Assembly (NCBI GenBank): GCA_947588325.1
Contig: CANPYH010000016.1
Coordinates: 1-17,951, forward strand
DNA from: an uncultured Clostridia bacterium
GTDB taxonomy: Bacteria > Bacillota > Clostridia > Christensenellales > Pumilibacteraceae
Length of the DNA: 17,951 nucleotides
Reading direction: 5' to 3'
The first letter of the stretch is position 1; each line of letters begins with the position of its first letter. The position numbers and the translations under genes are program-made. This document shows, in pieces, positions 1 to 7,530 of the stretch. The notes under the pieces were generated by a model. The model saw only the letters and a program-made list of their open reading frames with translations, ran no database searches and had not been told where the DNA came from.

Positions 1-281
1 CCGCAGGTCCTGCAGGTCCTGCAGGTGCGACAGGTGCAACAGGTGCTACGGGTCCGATAGGCCCGATGGGTCCCGCAGGTCCACAGGGTGAGATAGGTCC
101 GCAAGGTCCCGCAGGTCCCCAAGGTCCGCAGGGCGAAACAGGTCCGCAGGGTCCCGCCGGTCCTGCAGGAACGGTAACCCCCGCCGCGCCCGTAGCAAAT
201 GCGTCGGCAGACACTTTGCTTGCGCAGTTCAATTTGTTGCTCGCCAACTTGAGATCCGCAGGTCTACTCTCGCAGTCCTGA
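1..281 (+). CDS. Collagen-like Gly-X-Y repeat protein, C-terminal part (5' end outside window)
   Basis: The reading frame is open from the left edge and ends in TGA. About 50 residues of uninterrupted Gly-X-Y triplets (GPA, GPQ, GET, GAT, GPI, GPM) are followed by a short Ala/Pro/Thr linker and a final amphipathic stretch containing FNLLLANLRSAGLL. This is the usual plan of bacterial collagen-like proteins (BclA-like spore, surface or phage-fibre proteins): a triple helix followed by a short C-terminal helix. The start and any anchoring or globular N-terminal domain lie outside the window, so localisation cannot be read. The codons of the repeat are very uniform (GGT for Gly, CCT/CCC/CCG for Pro), so the DNA is itself a tandem repeat prone to length change. 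A phage tail-fibre origin is an alternative, but no phage genes are seen directly beside it. Confidence 0.85.
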   Translation, partial: AGPAGPAGATGATGATGPIGPMGPAGPQGEIGPQGPAGPQGPQGETGPQGPAGPAGTVTPAAPVANASADTLLAQFNLLLANLRSAGLLSQS

Positions 282-298
282 TCTCCGCAAAGGTTATT

Positions 299-344
299 AC
301 TTGAAGTAACAATCACAGCTTTATAGGTAAATAGTTACTCAAGT
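299..344 (+). other. Imperfect stem-loop after the collagen-like gene
   Basis: ACTTGAAGTAAC (299-310) is complementary to GTTACTCAAGT (334-344) with one bulged base. It lies 17 nt after the stop codon. No T-run follows, so it is not a convincing intrinsic terminator; it may protect the 3' end or be chance. Confidence 0.3.
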
Positions 345-353
345 CCAATACAA

Positions 354-553
354 GACAATCCCCTCAGTCACGCTTTCAGCGTGACAGCCCCCCCCTCGAC
401 TTCGGGCGGCCACATTCGTTCCCCGCTTTTCGGGAAATAAGTTGCTAAATTCGTATCATTACGAAATGTGTCGTTTCTTGCATCGACAGCGACTGTCCCG
501 TGTGGCCGCCCGAAGTCGAGGGGGCTGGCGCTAAACCGCCTGAGGGGATTGTC
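354..553. repeat. 200-bp palindromic MITE-like element
   Basis: The element is bounded by perfect 14-bp terminal inverted repeats, GACAATCCCCTCAG (354-367) and its complement (540-553). Inside is a second perfect 24-bp inverted pair, 391-414 and 501-524. A small hairpin, GTCACGCT-TTC-AGCGTGAC, sits at 367-385, and the centre holds a 6-bp hairpin, TTCGTA-TCAT-TACGAA. There is no credible coding sequence. Terminal repeats plus a largely palindromic body of this size are the form of a miniature inverted-repeat transposable element or related intergenic repeat. I see no clear target-site duplication in the flanks (…CAATACAA / ATATAGTA…). The mobile origin is inferred; the inverted repeats are directly seen. 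Confidence 0.75.
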
Positions 554-570
554 ATATAGTAACGCCAACG

Positions 571-602
571 AAAAAGCACCCTATGCGTAATAGAGTGCTT
601 TA
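571..602 (-). terminator. Intrinsic terminator of the trp operon transcript
   Basis: Read on the minus strand, AAAGCAC pairs with GTGCTTT; the stem continues through one mismatch with four more pairs to a 5-nt GCGTA-type loop, and a run of T follows (571-575 complement). The run of T is on the correct side only for minus-strand transcription, so it would end the trp mRNA about 176 nt after the trpA stop codon. Confidence 0.7.
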
Positions 603-673
603 CATCATAAAATATATCTTCTTACACAAGCCAATAACTAACCTACTCCGGGACGGCGGAGAGTGGTGCTCAG

Positions 674-754
674 AGGCACGAGAGAGGTTATTTCGACACA
701 GGAGTTTACGAAATAGCGTAAATGACTGCGTCGAAATGTTCTCGGTTCGTGCCT
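674..754 (-). ncRNA. Long multi-part hairpin in the trpA 3' region (structured RNA candidate)
   Basis: Read on the minus strand, an outer 8-bp helix (AGGCACGA with TCGTGCCT), a 4-bp GAGA/TCTC helix, an 11-bp helix (TTTCGACGCAG with CTGTGTCGAAA) and an apical 6-bp helix (TTTACG with CGTAAA) stack in register over 81 nt. One pair in the 11-bp helix is G-U on the minus strand but would be A-C on the plus strand. This favours an RNA made in the trp direction. It lies between the trpA stop and the operon terminator. Alternatives are a 3'-UTR stabiliser, a small RNA processed from the operon end, or a palindromic repeat. No known family is recognised. Confidence 0.5.
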
Positions 755-777
755 ATCAGCGCCGCCATGCGCCGTCC

Positions 778-1548
778 CTACATAAGAGCGCGTTTGATAC
801 GTGCCACATACTCCCCCACTTTCTCCGCACTGTCACGGCCGTACTGTCCGACTATCTTGACTATGGCGCTGCCGACTATGACGCCGTCGGAAAGTGAGGA
901 CATTTTCTTTGCCTGTTCGGGCGTCGATATGCCGAAGCCGACGGCGCAAGGAACGTCGGTACTTTGGCGGATAAGCCCGACGATACTGCCTATATCCGTG
1001 GTTATTGCCGAACGGACGCCCGTAACGCCGAGTGAGGAGACGACATAGATAAACCCCTTTGCCTCGCGAGCAATACGCGAGATACGGTCGCTCGAAGTGG
1101 GCGCGACGAAGGAGATAAAGTCCAAGCCGTGCGCGGTGCAGACGGGCTCGAACTCCTCCTTCTCCTCGAAGGGGACGTCGGGCAGAATCAACCCGTCGAC
1201 GCCGACCTCCGCCGCAGTGGATATAAACCGCTCGGTGCCGTAGGAAAATACGACGTTGGCGTAAGTCATTATCGCGAAGGGGGTGGTTATGTCCTTACGA
1301 AGCTCCCGAATCATATCGAAAATCTTGTCGGTGGTAACGCCGCCGCGGAGGGCACGAAGGCTGGCTTGCTGGATAACGGGTCCCTCTGCCGTTGGGTCGG
1401 AAAAGGGTATGCCTAACTCGATAATGTCCGCGCCGTTTGCCACCATTTCGCGAACGATCTTCGCCGTCGTTTCGAGGTCGGGATCTCCGCAGGTTATGAA
1501 GGGTATAAAGGCTTTTCCGCCGTCGAATGCGCGTGATATGTTACTCAT
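778..1548 (-). CDS. trpA: Tryptophan synthase alpha chain
   Basis: TrpA cleaves indole-3-glycerol phosphate to indole and glyceraldehyde-3-phosphate and passes indole to TrpB in the alpha2-beta2 complex. The 256-residue TIM barrel has the signature ELGIPFSDPTAEGPVIQ at about 44-60, with catalytic Glu44 (E. coli Glu49), the phosphate-binding GFGIS, and GSAIVKI near the C-terminus. The second catalytic acid, Asp60 in E. coli, is Glu55 here (TAEGP instead of LADGP); from memory this replacement also occurs in other clostridial TrpA proteins. The gene is last in the operon. Its ATG lies inside the last codons of trpB (8-bp overlap), and a purine-rich AGGAGAG precedes it by about 8 nt. Full length for the family. 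Confidence 0.97.
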   Translation of the reverse strand: MSNISRAFDGGKAFIPFITCGDPDLETTAKIVREMVANGADIIELGIPFSDPTAEGPVIQQASLRALRGGVTTDKIFDMIRELRKDITTPFAIMTYANVVFSYGTERFISTAAEVGVDGLILPDVPFEEKEEFEPVCTAHGLDFISFVAPTSSDRISRIAREAKGFIYVVSSLGVTGVRSAITTDIGSIVGLIRQSTDVPCAVGFGISTPEQAKKMSSLSDGVIVGSAIVKIVGQYGRDSAEKVGEYVARIKRALM

Positions 1549-2725
1549 ATATATTCTCTCCTCTGTATCGCGCTATAGCCGCGCAGTCCTTGTCGCCCCG
1601 CCCCGAGATAGTGATGACGACGATTTTATCCTTACCAATCTCCCGCGCGACCTTCTTCGCATAAGCCACGGCGTGCGCGGACTCGATTGCGGGGATAATT
1701 CCCTCCGTGCGCGACAGATACTCGAACGCCTCGACCGCCTCTTCGTCGGTAACGGGGACGTACTCCGCCCTACCGATGTCGTGGAGGTAGGCGTGTTCGG
1801 GACCTATACCCGGATAGTCCAGCCCCGCGGATATGGAGTATACGGGCGCGATCTGTCCGTACTCGTCCTGACAGAAGTACGACTTCATGCCGTGGAATAT
1901 GCCCTCTCTGCCCGTGTTGATAGTCGCCGCCGTTTCGAAGGTGTCTATTCCCCTGCCCGCCGCCTCGCAACCGATCAGGCGGACGCTCTTATCCCCGATA
2001 AAGTGATAGAAACTGCCCATGGCGTTGGAGCCGCCGCCCACGCAGGCAATAACCGCGTCGGGAAGCCGCCCCTCCTTTTCGAGTAGCTGGGACTTGATTT
2101 CGCGGGAGATGACGGACTGGAAGTCGCGGACGATGGTCGGGAACGGGTGCGGACCCATGACCGAACCGAGGCAGTAGTGCGTATCCGCCATACGGCTCGT
2201 CCACTCCCTCATTGCCTGCGATACGGCGTCTTTAAGCGTCGCGGTACCCGTCGTTACAGGCACCACTTCGGCCCCGAGCAACTTCATGCGATAGACGTTG
2301 AGCGCCTGCCGCACCGTGTCCTCTTTGCCCATGAAAACCACGCACTCCATGCCGAGCAGCGCCGCCGCCGTCGCCGTTGCAACGCCGTGCTGTCCCGCGC
2401 CCGTTTCGGCTATGAGGCGGGTCTTACCCATCTTTTTAGCGAGAAGCGCCTGCCCGAGCACATTATTGATCTTGTGCGAGCCCGTGTGATTGAGGTCCTC
2501 GCGTTTGAGGTATATCTTCGCGCCGCCGAGGTCCTTAGTCATCTTTTCCGCGTAGTAAAGCAGGCTGGGGCGACCTGCGTAGTTATTGAATAATTCGGTG
2601 AGCTCCGCATTGAAAGCGGGGTCGTTTTTGTATCGGTTATACGCCTCTTCCAACTCCGTCACCGCGTTCATGAGCGTTTCGGGAATGTACTGCCCGCCGT
2701 GTATGCCGAATCTTCCTTTTGACAT
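1541..2725 (-). CDS. trpB: Tryptophan synthase beta chain
   Basis: TrpB is the PLP enzyme that joins indole and serine to give tryptophan. It is the standard TrpB1 form of 394 residues. The PLP lysine sits in HTGSHKINN (Lys85 with this start; Lys87 in enteric TrpB), the catalytic glutamate in ETGAGQHG (Glu107), and the phosphate-binding loop is GGGSNA at about 230-235. Two starts are possible: a TTG at 2731 and the ATG at 2725. The ATG is chosen because AGGAG lies 9 nt before it but only 3 nt before the TTG. A 65-bp gap separates it from trpF, the largest gap within the operon, and it overlaps trpA by 8 bp, which fits coupled expression of the two subunits. Confidence 0.97.
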   Translation of the reverse strand: MSKGRFGIHGGQYIPETLMNAVTELEEAYNRYKNDPAFNAELTELFNNYAGRPSLLYYAEKMTKDLGGAKIYLKREDLNHTGSHKINNVLGQALLAKKMGKTRLIAETGAGQHGVATATAAALLGMECVVFMGKEDTVRQALNVYRMKLLGAEVVPVTTGTATLKDAVSQAMREWTSRMADTHYCLGSVMGPHPFPTIVRDFQSVISREIKSQLLEKEGRLPDAVIACVGGGSNAMGSFYHFIGDKSVRLIGCEAAGRGIDTFETAATINTGREGIFHGMKSYFCQDEYGQIAPVYSISAGLDYPGIGPEHAYLHDIGRAEYVPVTDEEAVEAFEYLSRTEGIIPAIESAHAVAYAKKVAREIGKDKIVVITISGRGDKDCAAIARYRGENIYE

Positions 2726-2790
2726 TGTCAATTTCTCCTGTCTCGTCTGTAATCTTTTTCTCGTTTATCGTTTAATATATGCGGCGCGGG

Positions 2791-3387
2791 CTATACCGAT
2801 CGGGCGGCAAGTACGAACTCCCGCATTTTCCGCGCGTCCTTCTTCCCGTCCGTCTCCACCGCGCTGCTTACGTCCACACCGTAGGGCGAGAGCGTCTTTA
2901 TCGCGAGGGGGAGGGTCTCCGCAGTCAGCCCGCCCGCAAGTAGGTAGGGACGGCGCACTCCCTTGACGAGTTCCCACTCAAAGGGTTTGCCCTCGCCCAG
3001 TCCCGCGTCGAGCAATACGAGGTCGGCGCTCGACTTTTCCGCCGCCTCCGCGTCCGCCTCGCCGCGAACCTTGAACGCCTGTATAATCTCGCAGTCCGCC
3101 AAAGCCCGCAGAAGGGAGATGTACTCCCCGTCCTCGTCGCCGTGCAACTGAACGGCGTCTATAACCCCGCCGCGCACGAGCGTCGCAACGCGCTCCGCGT
3201 CCTCGTCGACGAATACGCCCACCGCCTTAATCCTGCCGTCAAGCGCCGAGCGAAGCCGCCTTGCGACCTCCTCCGTCACCCGACGACGGCTCCTGTCCCA
3301 GAACACGAAGCCTATATAGTCGGGGAGCAGGTCGTTAGCCGCCATAATATCCTCTTCGCGGGACAGTCCGCACAGCTTGATCTTCAT
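2791..3387 (-). CDS. trpF: Phosphoribosylanthranilate isomerase
   Basis: TrpF performs the Amadori rearrangement of N-(5'-phosphoribosyl)anthranilate to CdRP, the third step of the pathway. The 198-residue TIM barrel carries the catalytic cysteine in KLCGL (Cys6), VQLHGDE at about 79-85, the catalytic aspartate in LLDAGLGEGKPFEW (Asp127), the AGGL phosphate loop and GVDVSSAVE at 170-178. It is a separate gene, not fused to trpC as in enterics. Its ATG overlaps the trpC stop codon (ATGA), so translation is probably coupled. Length is normal for a stand-alone TrpF. Confidence 0.96.
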   Translation of the reverse strand: MKIKLCGLSREEDIMAANDLLPDYIGFVFWDRSRRRVTEEVARRLRSALDGRIKAVGVFVDEDAERVATLVRGGVIDAVQLHGDEDGEYISLLRALADCEIIQAFKVRGEADAEAAEKSSADLVLLDAGLGEGKPFEWELVKGVRRPYLLAGGLTAETLPLAIKTLSPYGVDVSSAVETDGKKDARKMREFVLAARSV

Positions 3388-4181
3388 CGGTTACGCCTTC
3401 CCGCCGCTCTGAACTCCGACAGCATTTTAGCCTTATCCTTCGAGCGCATAAGCGCCTCGCCCACCAGCACCGCGTCCGCGCCCAAGTCCCGCATGAACAT
3501 GACGTCTGTTATAGTCCTGATCCCGCTTTCGGCAACGAACAGCCTGTCTTTGGGAACGAGGGAACGCAGCTTTTTGCTGGTAGCTAAATTCACGGTAAAG
3601 TCGCGGAGATCGCGGTTATTCACCCCGATTACCCGAGCGCCCACGCCCACGGCGCGGCGTATTTCCCGCTCGTTTTGCGCTTCGGTCAGCGCGGACAGAC
3701 CGAGCTCGTCGCAGATAGAAAGGTAGCGAGTGAGCGTTTTGTCGTCGAGTATTGCGCAAATAAGCAGCACCGCCGACGCGCCGAGGTTCTTCGCCTCGTA
3801 TATCATATACTCGTCCACGACAAAGTCCTTTCGAAGCAGAGGCACTTTCACCGTCTGAGCCGCCAGACGCAGATTTTCGTCGCTGCCCAAAAACCACCTC
3901 GGCTCGGTCAGGACGGATATAGCCGACGCTCCCGCCTTCTCATACTCCGTCGCTATGGCGTTGCAATTGAAGTTTCTTGATATCACGCCCTTGGAGGGTG
4001 AGGCTTTCTTGCACTCGCAAATAAAGGATACGTCGGGGGTGCGAAGCGCCTGCTCGAAGGGGAAGTCGTGGGTTATTACCGACGACAGCGCTTCCTCTTT
4101 AACCACGTCGAGGGGGCGAACCTTCTTTGCCTGCCAGACGCGAATACGCGTATTTACCGCTATGTCTTCGAGAATGTTCAT
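3384..4181 (-). CDS. trpC: Indole-3-glycerol phosphate synthase
   Basis: TrpC closes the ring of CdRP with loss of CO2 and water to give indole-3-glycerol phosphate. The 265-residue protein has the family residues in order: Glu56 and Lys58 in ECKKASPSKG, Lys118 in LLRKDF, Glu167 in LTEAQNE, Asn189 in VNNRDL and Glu218-Ser219 in VAESGI, with the terminal phosphate site GADAVLVGEALM. Both ends use four-base ATGA overlaps, with trpD before it and trpF after it. Full length, with no missing catalytic residue. Confidence 0.97.
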   Translation of the reverse strand: MNILEDIAVNTRIRVWQAKKVRPLDVVKEEALSSVITHDFPFEQALRTPDVSFICECKKASPSKGVISRNFNCNAIATEYEKAGASAISVLTEPRWFLGSDENLRLAAQTVKVPLLRKDFVVDEYMIYEAKNLGASAVLLICAILDDKTLTRYLSICDELGLSALTEAQNEREIRRAVGVGARVIGVNNRDLRDFTVNLATSKKLRSLVPKDRLFVAESGIRTITDVMFMRDLGADAVLVGEALMRSKDKAKMLSEFRAAGRRNR

Positions 4182-5194
4182 GCGTTGGATATCACCTTGA
4201 ATTTTTCCAGAGTAGTAAGCGCCGCGCCCGAGTCTATCAGCTCCGCCGCCCGCTTGATGCCCTCGCCTATGCTTCCGACTTTGCCCGCTGCGAAGAAGGC
4301 TGCGCCCGCGTTCATGAGTACCACGTCGCGCTTCGGCCCCTTTGCCCCGCCGAGCACGGAGAGTACTATCTCCGCATTCTCCGCGGGAGTGCCGCCGACT
4401 ATGTCCGACTTTTGCGCGCGGTTAAGCCCGAAGTCCTCGGGAGCGATGACGTACGACTTGCGGTTATCCCCGTCGAACTCGCAAACGGCGGTGGGTGCGG
4501 AGATGGAGATTTCGTCCAGCTTATCCCGTCCGTATACCACCAGCCCGCGTTTTACGCCGAGCTTGGCAAGCACTTTGGCGAGCGGCTCGACCAGACTTTC
4601 GTCGTATACTCCGAGAAGCTGGTAGGTCGGATGCGCGGGATTGGTGAGCGGTCCGAGAATGTTAAACACCGTGCGAACGCCGAGTTCCTTGCGGATAGGT
4701 CCGACGTACTTCATGGAAGTGTGATACTTCTGCGCGAACATAAAGCAGATATTCGCCTTTTCCAGCAGTTCGACGCACTTTTCGGGCTTTTGGTCTATAT
4801 TAACCCCCAGCGCTTCGAGGCAATCGGCGGTGCCGCACTGCGACGAAGCCGCCCTGTTGCCGTGCTTGGCGACCTTGACCCCGCCCGACGCGAGGACGAG
4901 CGCCGCCGTCGTGGAGATATTGAAGGAGTGCGCCTCGTCGCCGCCAGTGCCCACTATCTCCAGCACCTCGCAGGGGGGAGTTACGGAGAGCGCCTTTGCC
5001 CGCATAGCCGCCGCACACCCCGTTATCTCGTCGATAGTCTCCGCCTTGTTGCTCTTGGTGGAGAGCGCGGCAAGGAAGGCTGCATTCTGCGTGGGGGTGG
5101 TCTCGCCCCCCATTATCTCGCTTATGACGGCATACGCCTCGTCATAAGTCAGGTCTTGCTTGTCCACTATCTTTTTAATAGCTTCTCTTATCAT
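4178..5194 (-). CDS. trpD: Anthranilate phosphoribosyltransferase
   Basis: TrpD transfers the phosphoribosyl group of PRPP to anthranilate. The 338-residue protein shows the PRPP-binding GTGGD (82-86), NIST (92-95), KHGNRA (110-115), the FAQKYHTSMKYVGPIRKELG block at about 153-172, RTVFNILGPLTNPA, and the Mg-binding Asp227-Glu228. It is not fused to the glutaminase TrpG, unlike the enteric arrangement; the two are separated by 12 bp. AGGAG precedes the ATG with a normal spacer. Its TGA overlaps the trpC ATG. Confidence 0.97.
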   Translation of the reverse strand: MIREAIKKIVDKQDLTYDEAYAVISEIMGGETTPTQNAAFLAALSTKSNKAETIDEITGCAAAMRAKALSVTPPCEVLEIVGTGGDEAHSFNISTTAALVLASGGVKVAKHGNRAASSQCGTADCLEALGVNIDQKPEKCVELLEKANICFMFAQKYHTSMKYVGPIRKELGVRTVFNILGPLTNPAHPTYQLLGVYDESLVEPLAKVLAKLGVKRGLVVYGRDKLDEISISAPTAVCEFDGDNRKSYVIAPEDFGLNRAQKSDIVGGTPAENAEIVLSVLGGAKGPKRDVVLMNAGAAFFAAGKVGSIGEGIKRAAELIDSGAALTTLEKFKVISNA

Positions 5195-5206
5195 ATCCCT
5201 TCTCCT

Positions 5207-5785
5207 TTATATTTTCTTTGCTATATCGAGGAAGTTGCCGAGTATTGTCAGACCGAGAGGCGTCATAACCGACTCGGGGTGGAATTGCACGCCGTATACG
5301 TCAAACTCCCTGTGCTTAACCGACATAATCTCGCCGTCGTCCGCCCTGCCCGTCACTTCGAGGCATTCGGGCAGATCGGTCTCCGCCGCCGCAAGCGAGT
5401 GATATCTTGCCGCGGGGAAGGACGGCGGGCAGCCCTTATACAGCCGCTCCCCCTCCTTAACCGTCACTACCGACTGTTTGCCGTGCATGAGCGTCTTTGC
5501 GTACGTAACAGTCCCGCCGTAAGCCGCGCATATCGCCTGGTGTCCGAGACACACGCCCAAAATGGGCACCTTGCCGCCGAGCACGCGCACGACGTCCATG
5601 CACACTCCCGCGTCCTCGGGTCGACCGGGGCCGGGCGAGAGTATTATTGCTTCGGGACGAAGCGCGCCGATCTCCTCCGCCGTCATGACATCGTTGCGAA
5701 TGACCTTGATGTCGGGGTTTACGGAGCCGATGAGCTGGTATAAATTATACGAAAAACTGTCGTAGTTGTCTATGAGTAATATCAT
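5207..5785 (-). CDS. trpG: Anthranilate synthase glutamine amidotransferase component
   Basis: TrpG hydrolyses glutamine and delivers ammonia to TrpE. The 192-residue class I amidotransferase has the triad Cys79 (GVCLGHQ), His169 and Glu171 (QFHPES), and the oxyanion-loop sequence SPGPGRP at about 50-56. The frame stays open upstream to 5944, but the start at 5785 gives the canonical N-terminus MILLIDNYDSF and an exact ATGA overlap with the trpE stop, so the longer version is rejected. In some Bacillota one such subunit also serves p-aminobenzoate synthase (PabA role); no pab gene is seen here, so an amphibolic role is only possible. Confidence 0.97.
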   Translation of the reverse strand: MILLIDNYDSFSYNLYQLIGSVNPDIKVIRNDVMTAEEIGALRPEAIILSPGPGRPEDAGVCMDVVRVLGGKVPILGVCLGHQAICAAYGGTVTYAKTLMHGKQSVVTVKEGERLYKGCPPSFPAARYHSLAAAETDLPECLEVTGRADDGEIMSVKHREFDVYGVQFHPESVMTPLGLTILGNFLDIAKKI

Positions 5786-7239
5786 AACTCTCCCTCCGAT
5801 TCTTTCAGAGCCTCTATCACCGCCGCCGCCTTGTTGACGCACTCGCGGTATTCGCGGCGGGGCACCGAGTCGGCGACTATTCCCGCACCGCTGCGGACGA
5901 ACACTTTGCCCTTCTTCTTGTAGGCTATGCGAATGGCTATGCACATATCGAGGTTGCCCGTGAAGTCTATATAGCCTATCGCGCCGCCGTATATTCCCCG
6001 CTTATTCCCCTCGAGTTCGTTTATGAGCTTGCACGCCATGATTTTAGGCGCACCCGACAGCGTTCCCGCGGGAAGTATCGCGTCCACCGCGTCGAGGGGG
6101 GTTCTGCCCTCGGCGAGTTCGCCGCGCACCGTCGAGCCTATGTGCATGATGTGCGAGTAGCGGAGTACTTCGTGGTACTTCTCCACCTTCACACTGCCGA
6201 ACTTGCTTATCTTGCCCAGATCGTTGCGCCCGAGGTCGACCAGCATATTGTGCTCGGCAAGCTCTTTGGGGTCGGCAAGGAGCTGCTGTTCGAGCAGTTT
6301 ATCCTCCTCTTCCGTCCTGCCGCGGGGTCGGGAACCTGCAAGCGGGAAGGTATGGAGCACACCGTTCTCGAGCTTAACCAGCGTTTCGGGGGAGGCTCCC
6401 GCAACCTCCATGTCCGATCCCGAGAAGTAGAACATATACGGCGAAGGATTGAGACTGCGGAGCACTCTGTACGCATTGAACAAGTGCCCTTCATACTCCG
6501 CTTCGAACCTGTTGGACAGCACTATCTGGAAGATATCGCCCTCGAATATGTGCTTCTTCGCCCTCTCCACCATATCCGAATACTCCTCTTCGGAGAACAG
6601 TCCGCGTATGGGCGAGAGCAGTTTGCCCGAGACGTTCTTTTTTGGCTTGCCATAGCGAATGAGCCTCTCCATTTCTTTAAGCTCTTTCTCGGCGCGGATA
6701 TACTCGTTATCCACGTCGGCGAGGTCGATATTGACGATTAACACTATCTTGCTTCGGAAGTTGTCGAAAGCCACGACTTTATCGAAGAGCATGAGGTCGA
6801 GATCCTTAAACCCCTCCGCGTCCTCGGCGTCGAGGTCGAGAGTAGGCTCGGAGTATTTGAGATAGTCATAGGAGAAGTAGCCGACAAGCCCGCCCGTGAA
6901 TGTGGGCAGCCCCGCAATTTTGGGGCTTCTGTTCTCGTCTAACACCTGCCTTATATACGACTTAGGCTCGGCGCCCCTCACCCACTTGCCGTTAACTTTG
7001 ACCCTGCCCGATACGCAGGTTATGTCCGACTTGGGCTCGTAGCCGAGGAAGGTATAGCGGCCGCGCCTTTCGTTATCCCCCGCGCTCTCGAGCATATAGC
7101 AATGCTTACTGACGTTCATGAAAATGCGCATGGTCTCTATCGGCGTTCTTATGTCCGAGAGCATTTCCGAGCATACGGGCATTTTTTTGTATTCTTTGTT
7201 TTTGGCGAACTCTCTCGCTATGTCGATTGCAGGGTACAT
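5782..7239 (-). CDS. trpE: Anthranilate synthase component I
   Basis: TrpE converts chorismate and ammonia to anthranilate, the committed step. The 485-residue protein has the tryptophan-feedback motif region MLESAG (49-54; LLES in most homologues), NPSPYMFYF at about 264-272, ASPETL, the PLAGSRPRG block, GRNDLG, the GTLSGAPK signature (392-399) and GAGIV near the end. This pattern distinguishes TrpE from PabB well. The ATG at 7239 is chosen over a TTG at 7266 because AGGAG lies 7 nt upstream and the extra residues would run back into the leader terminator's T-run. It is the first gene of the operon, directly downstream of the T-box. Confidence 0.97.
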   Translation of the reverse strand: MYPAIDIAREFAKNKEYKKMPVCSEMLSDIRTPIETMRIFMNVSKHCYMLESAGDNERRGRYTFLGYEPKSDITCVSGRVKVNGKWVRGAEPKSYIRQVLDENRSPKIAGLPTFTGGLVGYFSYDYLKYSEPTLDLDAEDAEGFKDLDLMLFDKVVAFDNFRSKIVLIVNIDLADVDNEYIRAEKELKEMERLIRYGKPKKNVSGKLLSPIRGLFSEEEYSDMVERAKKHIFEGDIFQIVLSNRFEAEYEGHLFNAYRVLRSLNPSPYMFYFSGSDMEVAGASPETLVKLENGVLHTFPLAGSRPRGRTEEEDKLLEQQLLADPKELAEHNMLVDLGRNDLGKISKFGSVKVEKYHEVLRYSHIMHIGSTVRGELAEGRTPLDAVDAILPAGTLSGAPKIMACKLINELEGNKRGIYGGAIGYIDFTGNLDMCIAIRIAYKKKGKVFVRSGAGIVADSVPRREYRECVNKAAAVIEALKESEGEL

Positions 7240-7245
7240 AATTAT

Positions 7246-7527
7246 CTCCTGTAAAAAAATCCTCAAAACACGAGAATGTGTTTCAAGGACGAAATTGCTT
7301 CCGCGGTGCCACCTTGGTTTGGGAAAGACCCACTCTTATTCGGAATACAGACATATTCCCGGTAACTGACGCATACCCTCTCGTCACGGAATACTCGGCT
7401 TTGCCTTTGACCGTGCCCTCGGCGGCCCATTGTAACGCCCTGCTTGCCATCGGATCTCAGCCTCCCGACTCTCTGTCGACGCACTCTGCGTTTTTACTTC
7501 CGCTTCAACGGTTTGTATTGAATTGAC
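7246..7527 (-). promoter_or_regulatory. Tryptophan-specific T-box riboswitch leader
   Basis: The minus-strand RNA has the T-box core AAGGTGGCACCGCGG (7315-7301). Its bulge UGGC (7311-7308) pairs with the tRNA 3' end NCCA, and the C matches the G discriminator of bacterial tRNA-Trp. AAGG (7315-7312) pairs with CCTT (7288-7285) to form the antiterminator. In Stem I, GCGG/CCGC below and AACGC/GCGTT above frame a specifier loop with AGUA on the 5' side and UGG (7429-7427), the Trp codon, on the 3' side. AGAGAG and GCTGAGA typical of the Stem I arm follow. A GGAATA/TATTCC hairpin fits Stem III. When tRNA-Trp is uncharged, it should stabilise antitermination and turn on trpE onward. Confidence 0.95.
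7253..7289 (-). terminator. T-box leader intrinsic terminator before trpE
   Basis: TCCTTGAAACAC (7289-7278) pairs over 12 bp, two of them G-U, with GTGTTTTGAGGA (7271-7260) around an ATTCTC loop. Seven T follow (7259-7253). Its 5' arm shares CCTT with the antiterminator, so the two folds exclude each other. The trpE ribosome binding site begins only a few bases after the T-run. Confidence 0.93.
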
Positions 7528-7530
7528 TTG

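Noticed and set aside
368..568. 66-residue minus-strand frame inside the palindromic element
   Set aside because: Its codons are made by the inverted-repeat arms themselves; no ribosome binding site and no protein-like composition.
282..777. CRISPR array or tRNA gene in the intergenic region
   Set aside because: The repeats are inverted, not spaced direct repeats, and no cloverleaf fold was found.
4127..5743. 538-residue open frame on the plus strand across trpC start, trpD and trpG
   Set aside because: Antisense shadow of three well-identified trp genes in GC-rich DNA; Arg/His/Leu-rich nonsense composition.
5786..5944. N-terminal extension of trpG
   Set aside because: The extra 53 residues are antisense-like frame shadow of the trpE end; the start at 5785 gives the canonical N-terminus and ATGA overlap.
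7263..7526. Small frames on both strands in the trp leader
   Set aside because: The region is fully explained as T-box RNA. A Trp-codon-rich leader peptide was also looked for and not found.
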